From: Gordius sp. MW1
Lineage: Eukaryota > Nematomorpha > Gordioida > Gordea > Gordiidae
DNA: 64,000 nucleotides
Reading direction: 5' to 3'
Assembly: GCA_964036665.1 (NCBI GenBank)
Contig: OZ038533.1
Location: forward strand, 6,408,413 to 6,472,412
Position 1 is the first letter of the stretch. Every line of letters begins with the position of its first letter. Below, in pieces: positions 33,501-44,129 of the stretch. A program made the translations under genes and the position numbers. The notes below the pieces were generated by a model that did no database searches, had not been told where the DNA came from, and was given only the letters and a program-made list of their open reading frames with translations.

Positions 33501-34900
33501 CGAGGGAAGAGTATGAGGCGTTGGTTACTAGGATGAGGCTAAAAGATGCTGTAGCAGCGAATCCTGCTACCAAAATTAGCAGGATATATCATCAAACCAT
33601 GGCGTCAAGACTTCGTGAGGTCCCCGAACTACCGGAATTCCCATTGGCAACGCCTTCCTTGAAATCCGTGAGGTTGACGCTAAAAAGGGCCATCCCCAAT
33701 AGGCAACTTGTTCCCGCGGACAGAAGTCAAATTCGTTTGACCGAAGTCCAAACATTAACCCCAAATAATGAGTCGTTCTTGCTGTGGAATGATGACAACA
33801 ATCTCATCATTTTTGGGACACCCTCTATTTTAAGGATTTTGTGCCAGGTACCATCCATTTACATGGATGGTACATTTAAAGTCTGCCCTACCTTATTTCA
33901 TCAAGTAAATTATTAATTTTATGTATTTATATATCGATAATTTTAGCTTTATACTATTCACGCCTACTACAAGGAACATATGATCCCCGCGGTCTATGTA
34001 TTTATGCCTAATAGAAAGCGCGAAACATATTGCAAGGTCTTCCAAAAATTAAAGGACATATGTTTGGCTTTAGGTTTGCGATTGGGCCCGACTTATATCC
34101 AAATTGATTTTGAGCGCTCTGCAAAGAGCGCTCTTCGAACATGCTTTCCCAATGCCGTAGTAAAAGGTAATAATTAATTTGTAGCGCTAATATGTTTTTA
34201 AGGATGTCTCTTCCATTTTTCAAGGGCTATCTTGAGACGGATGGATAAACTTGAATTTAAAAAGGAATACTCTAGAAATCCCACCATACGAAAATTAATT
34301 AGGAGAGTCTCGGGTCTCCCTTTTTTGCGGTTTCAAGATGTCTTCACTGTTTGGAGAGCATGTTGGGACGACCCTTTTGTCTCCTAACATGCAAAACTAC
34401 GATCTTTTTTTGATTATATTTTAAGTAGTTGGATTAGCCCCTCTGCCACATTCCCTTATTCAATGTGGCAGAGGTACGAGGCTGTTGGTCCTAGGACCAA
34501 CAACCACCTCGAAGGCTACCACAATGGACTAAAGTCCTTAATTGGGCAACCGCATCCAGATATTTATACCTGTATTGCTTTTTTACTTGAAAATAATGAA
34601 AAGACTGAGATCAATCTCATGCAGATTGATCAAGGCCAGACTTTATATTCGATTAATAAATGCGTTCGCATGAAAAATGCTCACCTTAACACTTTACACG
34701 CTTTATATTCTGATACTTCGCGTTATACTGATATTTTTAATTATGTAGATAACGTCGCGAAATTGATATCTCTTGATTTTGACTCGCGATTTTGGAATTA
34801 TTCTAATACTGTTATATTGCATTCGTTTGCTAATAATGATTCGAATATTTCAGATGACAGGGACACTAGTGACTTTTCAGACACTAGTGACCCTGAATAA
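30596..34900 (+). pseudogene. MULE transposase gene with tandem 5' exon array (right copy)
   Basis: Inferred model: ATG 30596, exon 1 to 30653, nineteen short array exons (30695-33228), then exons 33270-33904, 33947-34166 and 34203-34900. The last introns are 42 and 36 nt. They are supported by domain continuity (FHQ joined to LYTIHAYYKEH; VVKG joined to CLFHFSRA). Domains: array repeats; a FLYWCH-type zinc finger (GGFHLYFSSYLYRKK, YYSCRNSSC, HNH); the MULE DDE domain with YMDGTFKVCP (first Asp) and IDFERSAKSALRTCFPN (second Asp); and a C-terminal RTNNHLEGYHNGL motif with an acidic tail. Lesions: an in-frame TAA at 34385-34387, shared with the left copy, and a +2 insertion in exon 32664-32734. 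AATAAA overlaps the stop codon. The encoded protein would bind element ends and cut DNA; this copy is probably dead. Confidence 0.8.
30654..33269 (+). repeat. Tandem exon-intron array, right arm (20 introns)
   Basis: Exon starts: 30695, 30805, 30969, 31133, 31297, 31461, 31625, 31735, 31845, 32006, 32170, 32280, 32390, 32554, 32664, 32776, 32886, 32996, 33160. Lengths are 69 nt (six start GTGCTT, four start ATGTTT) or 123 nt (nine); one of the 69-nt class is 71 nt. All other lengths are multiples of three, and each exon ends with one base of a split codon (phase 1). Spacers are 41 nt (one is 38), GTAGATTTCTGAATT to TTTTAG, with a branch-like TACTAAT. Exon products look like ASANSILETSQPISQFRIIR; long exons add two TSQPIPQFR modules. 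Read without splicing, each unit ends in a TAG stop inside the spacer. Confidence 0.85.
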
Positions 34901-35490
34901 AATTTATTATTAATTTTCTTGTGAACTGTGTAGAGGTTAAAGTTAAACCGTTTCAGTGCGGTCTATCATTAATCTCTTATTTATACTAAGAGGGGCAAAG
35001 GAAGGGGGAGAAATTGGATTGGCAATGGGCAAAATCTAAGCAGGGGGTCAGAGAAACAAGTACGTTTATAACCTAAAGCAACGAAATTGACAAATTTACA
35101 AAAAAAAAGTCTAATAATCAAGTGAGATTCAGAAAAAGAACAAATATTTTTTTGATGGGAAAATGTATCTTTGAAATCAAGGTACCAAATGGTCAAAAGC
35201 TGCTGGCACAAATATTAGAATTGATTTTAGCCTCTGGCCGGGGTCCGACAAATTAAATGTAAACAGAGGTCATTACATTAATATATATTTGGGGTTAGAA
35301 ATTGTAAATGTGGGACGAGTTTCAAGGTAAGATTTACGAAAATAAATAGCAAAGACAAAAGGTAATTAACAAGGATATTGACCTCAGTTAAGGGACAGAC
35401 AAATTAGGAGTAAGCAACGGTCATCATTGATTTGCAGGGAATTTTTTAGCCATTTTTCCAATTATCCGTTATAAAGTCAATGCTAACGAT

Positions 35491-37210
35491 ATGTGGAATA
35501 ACATAGCTAACACGGTACGATCAGTAGCGAGATGTGTTCTAGGAGAAGGTAAACCAGGTATACAAAAAGATAAGGAGACATGGTGGTGGAACGAAGACGT
35601 GCAACGCCGGGTCAAATTGAAAAGAAAGCTTTACAAATTATGGTCAGGAAACAGAAATGAGGAAACACGATTGGCATATGTGAAAGCTAAAAATGAGGCA
35701 AAACGTTGTGTAGCCAAGGCTAAAACAGGTCTACGATAATTTGAATGCCAAGTTAACCAGTAAAGAAGGGGAAAGAATGATCTACAAAATCGCAAAGACT
35801 AGGGCAAGGAACTCAAAGGATGTGGTAAACGTGAAAACCATAAAGAGCAAAGATGGCATCACTCTAACTCTGGACCATCAAATCATAGATCGTTGGGAAG
35901 AATATTATAAAGAATTATTAAACAATTAAAATGGGTTTTCGGACCACTGCGAAAGCAAGAACTATGAATATGACCCAGAGTTAGAAGTGACAGAAGAAGA
36001 GCTTGATAAGGTGCTCAAAAAGATGACCATGGGTAGAGCGGTGGGACCTGATAATATACCTATGGAAGCTTTCAAAATGCTAGGACCCTTAGGTGTACAT
36101 CTACTTGCAAAGCTGTTTAACAAAATACTTGCAAGTGGTATGGTGCCTGATGAGTGGAGGGAAAGCTATGTTATATCTATCTATAAAATGAAGGGAGATG
36201 TACAAGAATGCAACGACTATCGAGGGATAAAGTTAACGAGCCACGTAATGAAGGTGTGGGAAAAGGTTATAGAAGCTAGACTCCGAAAAATAATATCAAT
36301 AGATGAACGACAATTTGGGTTCATGCCTGGAAAGTCGACTTCAGATGCAATACATGGTCTTAGGAGACTTATGGAAGTATATAAGGAAAAACAAAAGGAT
36401 CTTCATATGTGTTTTATAGATCTTGAGAAAGCTTTCGATAAAGTGGCCAAGGCAGTTGATATGGGATAGCCTGAGTTCCAATGGTGTACCTGAGGCTTAT
36501 ATAATGTTAATAAAGGATATGTATAGAAACGCCGAGATAAAACGGAATATGTATGCTTGGAGTCGGGGAATGAATACAAAGAAACACACTTGCAAATCGA
36601 TGACTTGTGTTTAAGAAGCAGGAAAGAATTCAAATATCTTGGTTCTAGGGTACAATGTGATGGAGGTGTGGAAAACGAAATTAAGGCAAGAATAAACGCA
36701 GGCTGGCTAAAATTCAGGGAGTTGAGTGGTGTGCTATGTGACAAGCACATACCACTCAAATTGAAAGGACGGTTATATAACACCGTTATTGTACCCACGG
36801 TATTGTATGGAGCGGAAAGCTGGGAAATAAAGGCAAAAAAGGAGCAAAGCTTGGCTACAATGGAGATGCGAATGTTGAGATGGATCTTGGGAATAAGCAA
36901 AAAGGATCATATAAGGAATCAAGAAATAAGGAACAAACTAAATGTAGTTCCGATTCAGAGAAAGTTGGTGGTAAGAAGATTGAGATGGTATGGCCATTTG
37001 GAGAGACGGGAGGAAAGTCACTTGGCAAATCGTATAAAGAAAGTGCGAATCGAAGGTAAGCGAAAGAGAGGGAGGCCTAAACTGACATGGAAGCATAAAA
37101 TTGATATGGACTTGAGAAGGTACGAGCTAAAGCGAAGCTGGTGTAAGTGCAGGAATACATGGAGAACCTACTTAAAGGAGCTGGCCACTAAATGTGACAA
37201 ACAGCTATAG
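35491..37210 (+). pseudogene. RTE-type LINE reverse transcriptase remnant (right arm)
   Basis: This is the mirror copy of 24187-25906. It has the same motifs (ETWWWNEDVQ, GRAVGPDNIPMEAFK, CFIDLEKAFDKV, LRWYGHLERREE) and the same missing YxDD box and frameshifts (near 35737, 36440 and 36540). Three predicted-residue differences from the left copy are visible: KDVVN against KHVVN, CLRSRK against CLSSRK, and NQEIRN against NQDIRN. The shared lesions show that the LINE was dead before the MULE copies separated. Confidence 0.85.
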
Positions 37211-37216
37211 GAAAAA

Positions 37217-38808
37217 AAGGTCATACGTAGACAAATCGCCAAAAGGAATTTATACATAACGGTAATCAATCGCGCCCATAAGCCTTAATGGAATTTGACC
37301 TCGGGCGAGGCCGAAAAACTTAAAACAACACATTAATTAGCTGATCTTTTTGTGAAAGCAAAAAAATTTTTTAAAGAAGCATAAGTCCACAGCCATAAAT
37401 TGCGAATTGGACAGGAGAGGCGAATACAAGACAATGCAATTAATTTACGCATTCCTAAAAACTAGTCCCTAACATTTAGCATTTCATCATGTTTTTATTC
37501 GATTTTTTTTACCGAATTTGTCCAGAGAAATCAGCTTGATGTGAATGGATTATCAGCAAGTTTTGGGCTGATGAGCCACTAACCCCCCGAAGCAAACTCA
37601 CGTTAACAAACCAAGTCAAACGTGATTTCCAAAATTAACACAATTTTATCATAAAGTATAACGTTGTTACGGTGTTCCCCGTATCTCAAATTGTAAAATC
37701 ACTTAATGTTTGTCATATTTAACAACATTTATATCTTTGATAAACAGAAAAAATTATAAAGTTCACTTGTTTCTATAAAATAATTAATTATAATAAAGTT
37801 TAATCATTGTAATTAAAATCTGGCAAATTTATTTAATCTCACTCACTTAAATCAATGATAAAAGTCAATGTTGAAAATTAAAATTAAGAGTTTCATATAA
37901 AAAAATTTCAAGTTTTATTTTACTTAGGAATTTTAGTATTTGGACATTGGTTAATGTGTTATAATATCATTACCTTATGACCTTTGTTTAAATTAGTAAC
38001 ATATACATATAGACCTAAAATATTATTTTTATTCTTAAAATTAAACTATTGTCCTTTTTTATAGCAATGCCATGTATATCTCTATTTTTCATATTGTTTA
38101 TATTTTTTAAATTATAAGGCTAATGTCCATTTAATACCAATTTATTTATCAATATTAGAAAATAGAAAAGGCAACAATTACTATAAAATTTATTTGATAG
38201 CAATAATATGCAAATCATAAAAATCTATGTTTTATCAATATTATCCCAGAGATGTTTCAATACTAATCTATTTGTCAACAAATAATATATAGTATAATTA
38301 TAAGAAAGTTTACATATTTAGATAATGTAATTAAATCCAAAAATCTACATTAATCAGATGTAAAATTTTCAATTTATAATTAATTTGCTAATATCCAACT
38401 ATATATAAGTATCATTAACTTATGCATTTTGGTATAAAGTAAATATATATTAGTCTATAACAAGCCATAATTGTAATACAAATGTAAATGTATTTATATA
38501 CAAAATGCAAAATTAATTTAAAACATAGTCATTATTCTACTGTTGTTTAATAACATTATAAGTACACATAGATATATGATAATCATTATAATAAAATTAA
38601 CTGTATAGTGACCTATTACTTAAAAATAATAACATATGACTTATCATTTAAAATAAGTAAGCTTATAAAAGGTCGTGTGCACCTTAATCTCTATAAGTAT
38701 TCATTAGTTTATGTGCAAATAACTACAAATTAAAAGCCTATGCATATGTTATTTATTTTTTTATTAATAGCTTTATATTTAGTAATTTTTTAATATATTA
38801 CAATTTTG
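37217..38808. other. AT-rich non-coding part of right MULE
   Basis: Mirror of 22590-24180, with small private indels. For example, about 3 bp extra near 37424 are offset by 3 bp fewer near 37785. No gene is seen. Confidence 0.6.
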
Positions 38809-39068
38809 CCATTTAAATTATAGTTTTTAGTTTTTGTGTCTAGTTTGTTACAGTCATTGGCATTGTGGATGATTGGCATTGTGAATGGGATTCCGTTTTA
38901 TACAGCCATAAAGACAGCATGTCCTACCGTATGATATATACGACACCTTAAAAATGGCAGTAAACAAGTTTTTTTTTAAATTTGTTTTATTGGTGCAAAA
39001 TCACCTAGGAATTCCAAATTTTATGAAAATCTGTCGAGGATTTCTATGGTCCGGTCTTAATGGGTTAA

Positions 39069-40170
39069 GATGGATGTCAGAATTTAGTATACTTTTAATA
39101 AGGGTTGAGCAGGCTATAAGACTATGGTGTCTATTTAATATTTTATGACTTAGGCTATTCTTATATACTGTGCTTTTATTAATTGAATAATAACTTTGAT
39201 TTTTTGGTGCTCTTTTAAATGCTTGTTTTAAGTAATCTCCCATAATAAATATTACCATTGAATCCATCCTGGCAAATAGGGTATATCAAATAGAAAAGGC
39301 AGTATTTCACATATTTAGACAAGCATTTATACCCAAAATAGCAAAGAAGTTTTAAGAATGAGCAATTAAAATTATGTCTCAAAAAGCATTTTAAAAAAAT
39401 TTAAACTCCTAGGAATAATGAGACTAAGAACTATGGACAGTTTGGCAAATGAAATTGTGAACTTTTTAATGAAAAATTGAGACTTACTAATAAGTAAGTT
39501 AGTATTTTTAGTGGTACAAGGCTACATAACACACTAATAAAAACATGATAAAATAAGTTAAGAATTTTAATTAATTACCAAACTTTGATCAAGTTAAGTA
39601 TAAAATAAATTATATTGTGGAGGCTTGATTAAAAATACCTTATAAATATTAATAATTAAAAAATCATAATAACAAAAACTATTATTGTAATATTTGAAAT
39701 GTTCTAAATATTTGATAATTATATAAAACAAACAATATTTCATTATTATTAGAAATACATTGAACTTTTCATATTTTATGCAATAGTGTATGACAAATAA
39801 AAATTATATAAATTTAATATTGAGAATTTAACTATTGTAAGGGTGCTCATTTATTCTAATTATGGTCTAAAAATTTTATAAGTAATTGATATGCATTAAT
39901 AATTAACCATTTATAACATTTGTATTAGTTTTACTATCCACAAATGGATCTAATCCATCAAATATTTTGAAGTTAAATTGAGACAAAATTGGTAAGGTTT
40001 TATTAAACTTTCATTATAAATTAATAGATATATAAGGTTCATCCACTTTCTTGTTCATATCAAGATCAAACTATAAATAATTAAAAAAAAATTAGAATTA
40101 TTGATAAATAAATCAGATCATAATAATTCTTTCATAATTAAGAACATGATAGAATGTTTTGTAATCATGT
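39069..40170. other. AT-rich stretch, no gene seen
   Basis: This lies between the piggyBac right end and the 3' side of RPS26. No supported ORF or repeat terminus was found. It may hold the RPS26 3' flank. Confidence 0.5.
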
Positions 40171-40177
40171 TCTTTTA

Positions 40178-40631
40178 TCATCCAAGAATGAATCTTTCAT
40201 CATATAATTTATAATTACCCTTTCTTGGTTGTTGAGTGTTAGTAGGCCTGACCATAGGAAATCTTCTTACAGGTGTTCTAAGTTTCCTGGCTTCCTTAGA
40301 CCTGTTTCTAACAACTTTGGAGTGTATAGCGCATGATACGCAATAATTAAGCTTCGCATATAATTTTGGCAAAATATAAGCTATTAATATATAGTATAAT
40401 ATTAGCATATTTTACTGCTGTAAACACTTGCAGCCTGAATATCCCTTACAGCAGCCGCTTCGACAATGTTACGTATAATAAATTTTTTGATAGCTTTATC
40501 CTTTGGCACGCAGCGAGCACAGTTTGTACATCTAGCAGAAGTAACATGCCCTCTGCCTTTTTTGCTTCTTCCGTGATTTCTTCGCTTTACTGTCTAAAAG
40601 AATTAAAACATTAGCACATAAACATTACCAT
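40178..40631 (-). CDS. RPS26: Ribosomal protein S26 (eS26), three exons with 35-nt introns
   Basis: This is a protein of the 40S small ribosomal subunit, at the mRNA exit region. Exon 1 is only the ATG (40629-40631), exon 2 is 40416-40593 and exon 3 is 40178-40380. The two introns, 40594-40628 and 40381-40415, are each 35 nt with GT...AG ends. The start reads M, then [20 protein letters not shown]. Zinc-binding cysteines follow as [17 protein letters not shown] and [17 protein letters not shown] (Cys 23, 26, 74, 77). About 127 residues are predicted against about 115 in vertebrates. The extra C-terminal tail after QPRKG ([12 protein letters not shown]) might be real or a missed last splice. 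The frame is intact, so this looks like a working host gene. The codon split at the second junction gives YSTYILPKLY. Confidence 0.92.
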
Positions 40632-40639
40632 TTTGAATA

Positions 40640-41690
40640 ACGCAAATGGTCAGGAAACTTACTGATCACCAAGGAAAAACTATAATATAGGGTGCAGGGT
40701 GTTAAAAATTATAAGTAATTTAACTTTAATTTAAATTGATCAACAGCAATCTATAAGCTCAATTATCTAAATTCCATTATTTTATTGTAGCAATTTTAGG
40801 CGCACATATGTAACAAATTAGTAATAGAAGCATTCAATAATATTTTAATAAAATTAGCTTAATTACTGTAAATAAATAATTAATTTCCATAAAAAATTAA
40901 TGGAGCAGGCTTAATTACAGTTACAATCACCCTAGTATTTTTCAAATGAGTATTACGTAAATAGTAAGCAGAATAAAGATTGACACTAAATATATTCAAA
41001 CAACACTTTAAATTATTATTCTTCCTAGCTTAAAATTTTTTCCTACCTAATGACACTAAATCATGGTTAAGTTACTACCAATATTTAATCTGGAAAGATA
41101 TAACTTTCATGTAAATAGTTTGAGAGTTTTGCCATTTCTTCCGATTCCCATTCCACCCATTACTACGCCAAACAGACCGTCAATGTTCTATATTTAATTG
41201 ACTTCCCGGATATACCCATTGGTCATTCGGACTTAAACATTATCTGAATTTTAAACTTCCCACCTTTTAACAAGGAAGGGTTATTTTAACATCAGGCAGG
41301 AAATTAAATCTGTCATCTACATAAATTATATGTAACTCTACTACCACCCTTTCATCCTTTCCATTTTCTCCCAGCCTTTTCCTCATACCATTTATAATTT
41401 ATTAAGGATTTATTCTTATTGCCATCCGCTAAAGTAATTGTCGAATTCCGACATTGTTGAATTCCGACATTGTAGAATTCGACTTAATGATCATGCAAAA
41501 AATACCCATAAATTAATCTATTTGTTAAATTTAATTCCAGCGATAAAATACATCCGCGCGCGTATGTATCGCGATAGTATTAAATTCTCTTATTTGAGCT
41601 CACATTTTTCTCGGAACTAAAAAAATTAAAATTTAAAGAAAAATATACATCTCTAAAGAAAAAAAATATATCTCTAAAGTGAGGCAATAC
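40640..41690. other. Intergenic, no gene seen
   Basis: AT-rich upstream flank of RPS26. A short triplicated motif GAATTCCGACATTG lies at 41442-41480. No other structure is recognised. Confidence 0.5.
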
Positions 41691-41693
41691 TAT

Positions 41694-42140
41694 ACACAGG
41701 TCTACAAATTTTGACTGATATAGAATTTTGCGCTGATCACAAATATGTTTTTAGTTTTTTTCAAAACTTCCAGTTTTTTAGATAAATGAGGTTAAAGGTG
41801 TAAAAAATGGGTTTTTAAGGTATTTTTAAGTTAAATATCAACGCCATTTTAAATTTATATTGAAAAAAATTAGTGTTTTTGTGTAGATTTAAGTCTCATC
41901 TCCCCTTGTATTAATTTATTTTTTTTTTATTTCACCTCTATATTTAAATTTATACGCGTTTACGTGAACCCCTTCCCCTTAGAGTTCATACTACGTACGC
42001 GATGTTTACCAACACATATCTTTCTCCCTTAACTTAGTATCCCTCTCCATCTGTTTTACTTTTCCAAATTTTCAACGCGAGCGAGAAAGGGCGCGATTAG
42101 ATGTAGTCTCTCTACATCATGTGGAGGAGAAAGAGTAATA
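41694..42140. repeat. Inverted repeat partner 1 (ACACAGGTCTACAAA end)
   Basis: The sequence starting ACACAGGTCTACAAATTTTG has a diverged inverse copy at about 45270-45747 that ends TTTTTGTAGACCTGTGT. Shared internal stretches include TTAGATAAATGAGGTTAAAG, ACGCGTTTACGTGAACCCCTTC and the TATTTAAATTTAT segment. These are probably two copies of one MITE in opposite orientation. Confidence 0.6.
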
Positions 42141-42149
42141 AAATATGTG

Positions 42150-43640
42150 GAAAAGTACACGAACAACCGTATTTGATCCAAAATTACCATCACGATACGA
42201 AAACAGCTAATTGTTTTTATCTCAAACGTCAATATACTTAAATTGAAAAATTAGGGTCAGATCCCACTTCTAACATAAATTTTCCAATTTAATTATATTA
42301 AGGTTTGAGATAAAAACAGCCATTTTTCCCGAAGATCTTAAATAAGAGGAAAATATTGGGATAGAAATACTAGACCCCAAGTAGGCCCTGCATTTTTTAA
42401 GCTTGCGAACTTAGCGAAGGCCATGGGATCGTAATTAAGATTAGAGAGGCAAGCAAGTCGATGCATGTGAATTACCATTTCAATAGACCAGGAGGCATTC
42501 GACCTTCAGGGAAACGGTTCAAATCGGGAGGGATTTTAAGCCTTTTTAAGGGATGACTGGATAATGGATTGTTTTTAGAGTGTCACATGTGTCTAAATTT
42601 ATTCAACCTGCAGTGTAAAGGGTGGCGTTATTTTCATTAGCTGTCGAATTTAAAAGTTATAAAATTAAAACTTTAAATAAAGATAAATTTTAATAAAACA
42701 CATGGAACAATTAATTTGTGGGATGCTATTTAATGACCTAAGTTTGGACCATCATTCAAGCAGCATGTGCGACGTGCAGCTGGAGACGTTATCTCCACGG
42801 CATTGGGGAACAAAAAAGTTTCTATTTTTATTATGCTACAAGTGGATATAGAGAAGAGTAACTTATCGTACATTCTCAGTCCACCATGCGAAGAAGGGAA
42901 GCCTAACACAAATCGGCATAATACCAAAAGACAGAATAACCAATCCTTAGGAGGAGATGGGCAGAGAGATTTCGAGATAAATGACAGATAGAAACCAATA
43001 ACAAGGCCCCTTTAGAAAGCAGCCGGATGCTACATCCGGCGGTTTTAAAGAAGAACTAGTTTTGGGAGTTTAAATGAAAACATCTGCCTTCTATGAGCAT
43101 TTAACAAACTAAAGACGAGCAAGTTGGGTGTTCTTGATATGATTCCGAGAGGTCAAAGGAAAAGTCCGCGGTGCTATTGAAAACTCCGATTCTGTTAAGC
43201 CTGACATATTAGTTCGGCAATAAATGGGGGAAGAGTGGTGTTTAGAGTTTTGATCTGGTCTCGATCTTGAGGGCAAAATTAAAAATCTAATCTCGCCTCG
43301 AGTGTTATTTAATCTCGATGTCCTATCGTCTGAAAAAAAATCTCTGTCTCGTTTCGACATAACTTCTGGGTTGTCTCGACTTTAAAATAATAATAATATA
43401 TTTTGCGGTCACTATTATTCCCATAACTCATTACAAACTTAAAACAAAAATTCTTAAAACAACAAAATAGCGCTTTGTTATTTATGGACTTAATTAGAAA
43501 TCAAAAGTGCACATAACTTATCTAGTACACAAATTTGGATTGTGTAACATTGGCCATATGTAGGCCCAATTAAGAATTAGCAACAAAAATGCCTTGATCT
43601 TTAGATGATATTTCTTATATTTTAAGCAATCTTGTGTTGC
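42150..43640. other. Intergenic, mostly unrecognised
   Basis: A 74-codon ORF at 42767 has no recognisable family. At 43531-43554 the sequence AATTTGGATTGTGTAACATTGGCC matches one end of the foldback element found at 63172-63748, so a solo end or decayed copy lies here. Nothing else is supported. Confidence 0.45.
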
Positions 43641-43641
43641 G

Positions 43642-44122
43642 ATGCCGGAACCATTAAACAGAAAGCGAAAATACAGTGATGAATTTACTGATTTGCAGGT
43701 TTTTTCACAATTTTATAATTTTTAAAAACATAAAACTTTAGTTTAAATGACCTTAAACAGTCTATTATAAATATTTTAAAAGCTTTAATAAAAAACAATT
43801 CTCTTTTTATTAGTGGAAAGAAATTCGCAAGCCAAACATACCAGTTCGGGCAATTATTTTGGCATTCATACTCTTAATATTAGGCATTATGTTTTTAACA
43901 CTCGGATTTCTGGTCAAGATTAATTTTTTTGATGCAAAGGTAAAATATTAAAATAAATGGCATAGCTACAAAACTTTTATTCAGTATTCAGATAATTTCT
44001 GGCTTCTTATTTTTTTGGGATGTTTATTATTATTACCTGGTTCTTATCACGTTAACATTGCCTACCATGCCTATGAAGGACACCATGGATACTCATACCA
44101 TGACATACCAAACTTTGAATAA
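43642..44122 (+). CDS. TMEM230: TMEM230 homologue, two-pass membrane protein
   Basis: Three exons: 43642-43698, 43814-43939 and 43985-44122. Introns are 115 and 45 nt with GT...AG ends, giving 106 residues (human about 120). A short charged N-terminus (MPEPLNRKRKYSDEFTDLQ) ends at the first junction, the DLQ position typical of the family. Two hydrophobic helices follow at residues about 30-53 (RAIILAFILLILGIMFLTLG) and 66-82, with the conserved LPGSYHVNIAYHAYEGHHGY and the ending YSYHDIPNFE, matching the GYRGYSYDDIPDF tail of TMEM230. The family acts in Golgi, endosomal and synaptic vesicle membranes. AATAAA overlaps the stop codon. The start is the only ATG giving this N-terminus. The frame is intact, and the gene is bracketed by inverted repeat copies (41694 and 45747). 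Confidence 0.9.
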
Positions 44123-44129
44123 AATGTTA

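Larger units (their letters stand above)
30352..38893 (+). mobile_element. MULE element, right copy (8.5 kb)
   Basis: It starts CGCTTCTGTTCAAAAAGAC and ends GTGAATGGGATTC. The two ends share the core CAATGCCAATCRTCCAYAATGCC in inverted orientation. Contents: a 240-bp upstream region, the tandem exon array and transposase gene (30596-34900), an RTE-like LINE remnant (35491-37210) and AT-rich sequence to the end. Right-flank 8-mer CGTTTTAT (38894-38901) pairs with the inverted 8-mer at 30325-30332. Confidence 0.9.
20596..39068. mobile_element. piggyBac element, 18.5 kb, hosting two inverted MULEs
   Basis: The left end is TTAA followed by CCCTTTTAGACC (20596-20611) and the right end is GGTCTTAATGGG followed by TTAA (39053-39068). 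The inverted ends match at 10 of 12 positions. Subterminal copies of GTCGTATNTATCATAC lie near 20616 and 20974, and in inverse near 38924. The transposase gene is on the left. Removing the MITE (22232-22490) and the two MULEs (22504-38893) would leave an element of about 1.8 kb, a normal piggyBac size. The insertions therefore came after piggyBac transposition. Confidence 0.8.

Noticed and set aside
22503-38894. Palindrome as a pure assembly or chimeric-read artefact
   Set aside because: The arms differ by substitutions, indels and five array units, and the flanking 8-mers form a consistent swapped-TSD pattern. An artefact cannot be fully excluded without reads, but it does not predict these.
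39001-39267. ORF overlapping the piggyBac right end
   Set aside because: It spans the transposon terminus and AT-rich flank, and no family is recognisable.
42730-43360. Possible short genes (62-83 codons) on both strands
   Set aside because: No recognisable domain, no supporting splice or poly(A) context, and overlapping opposite frames.
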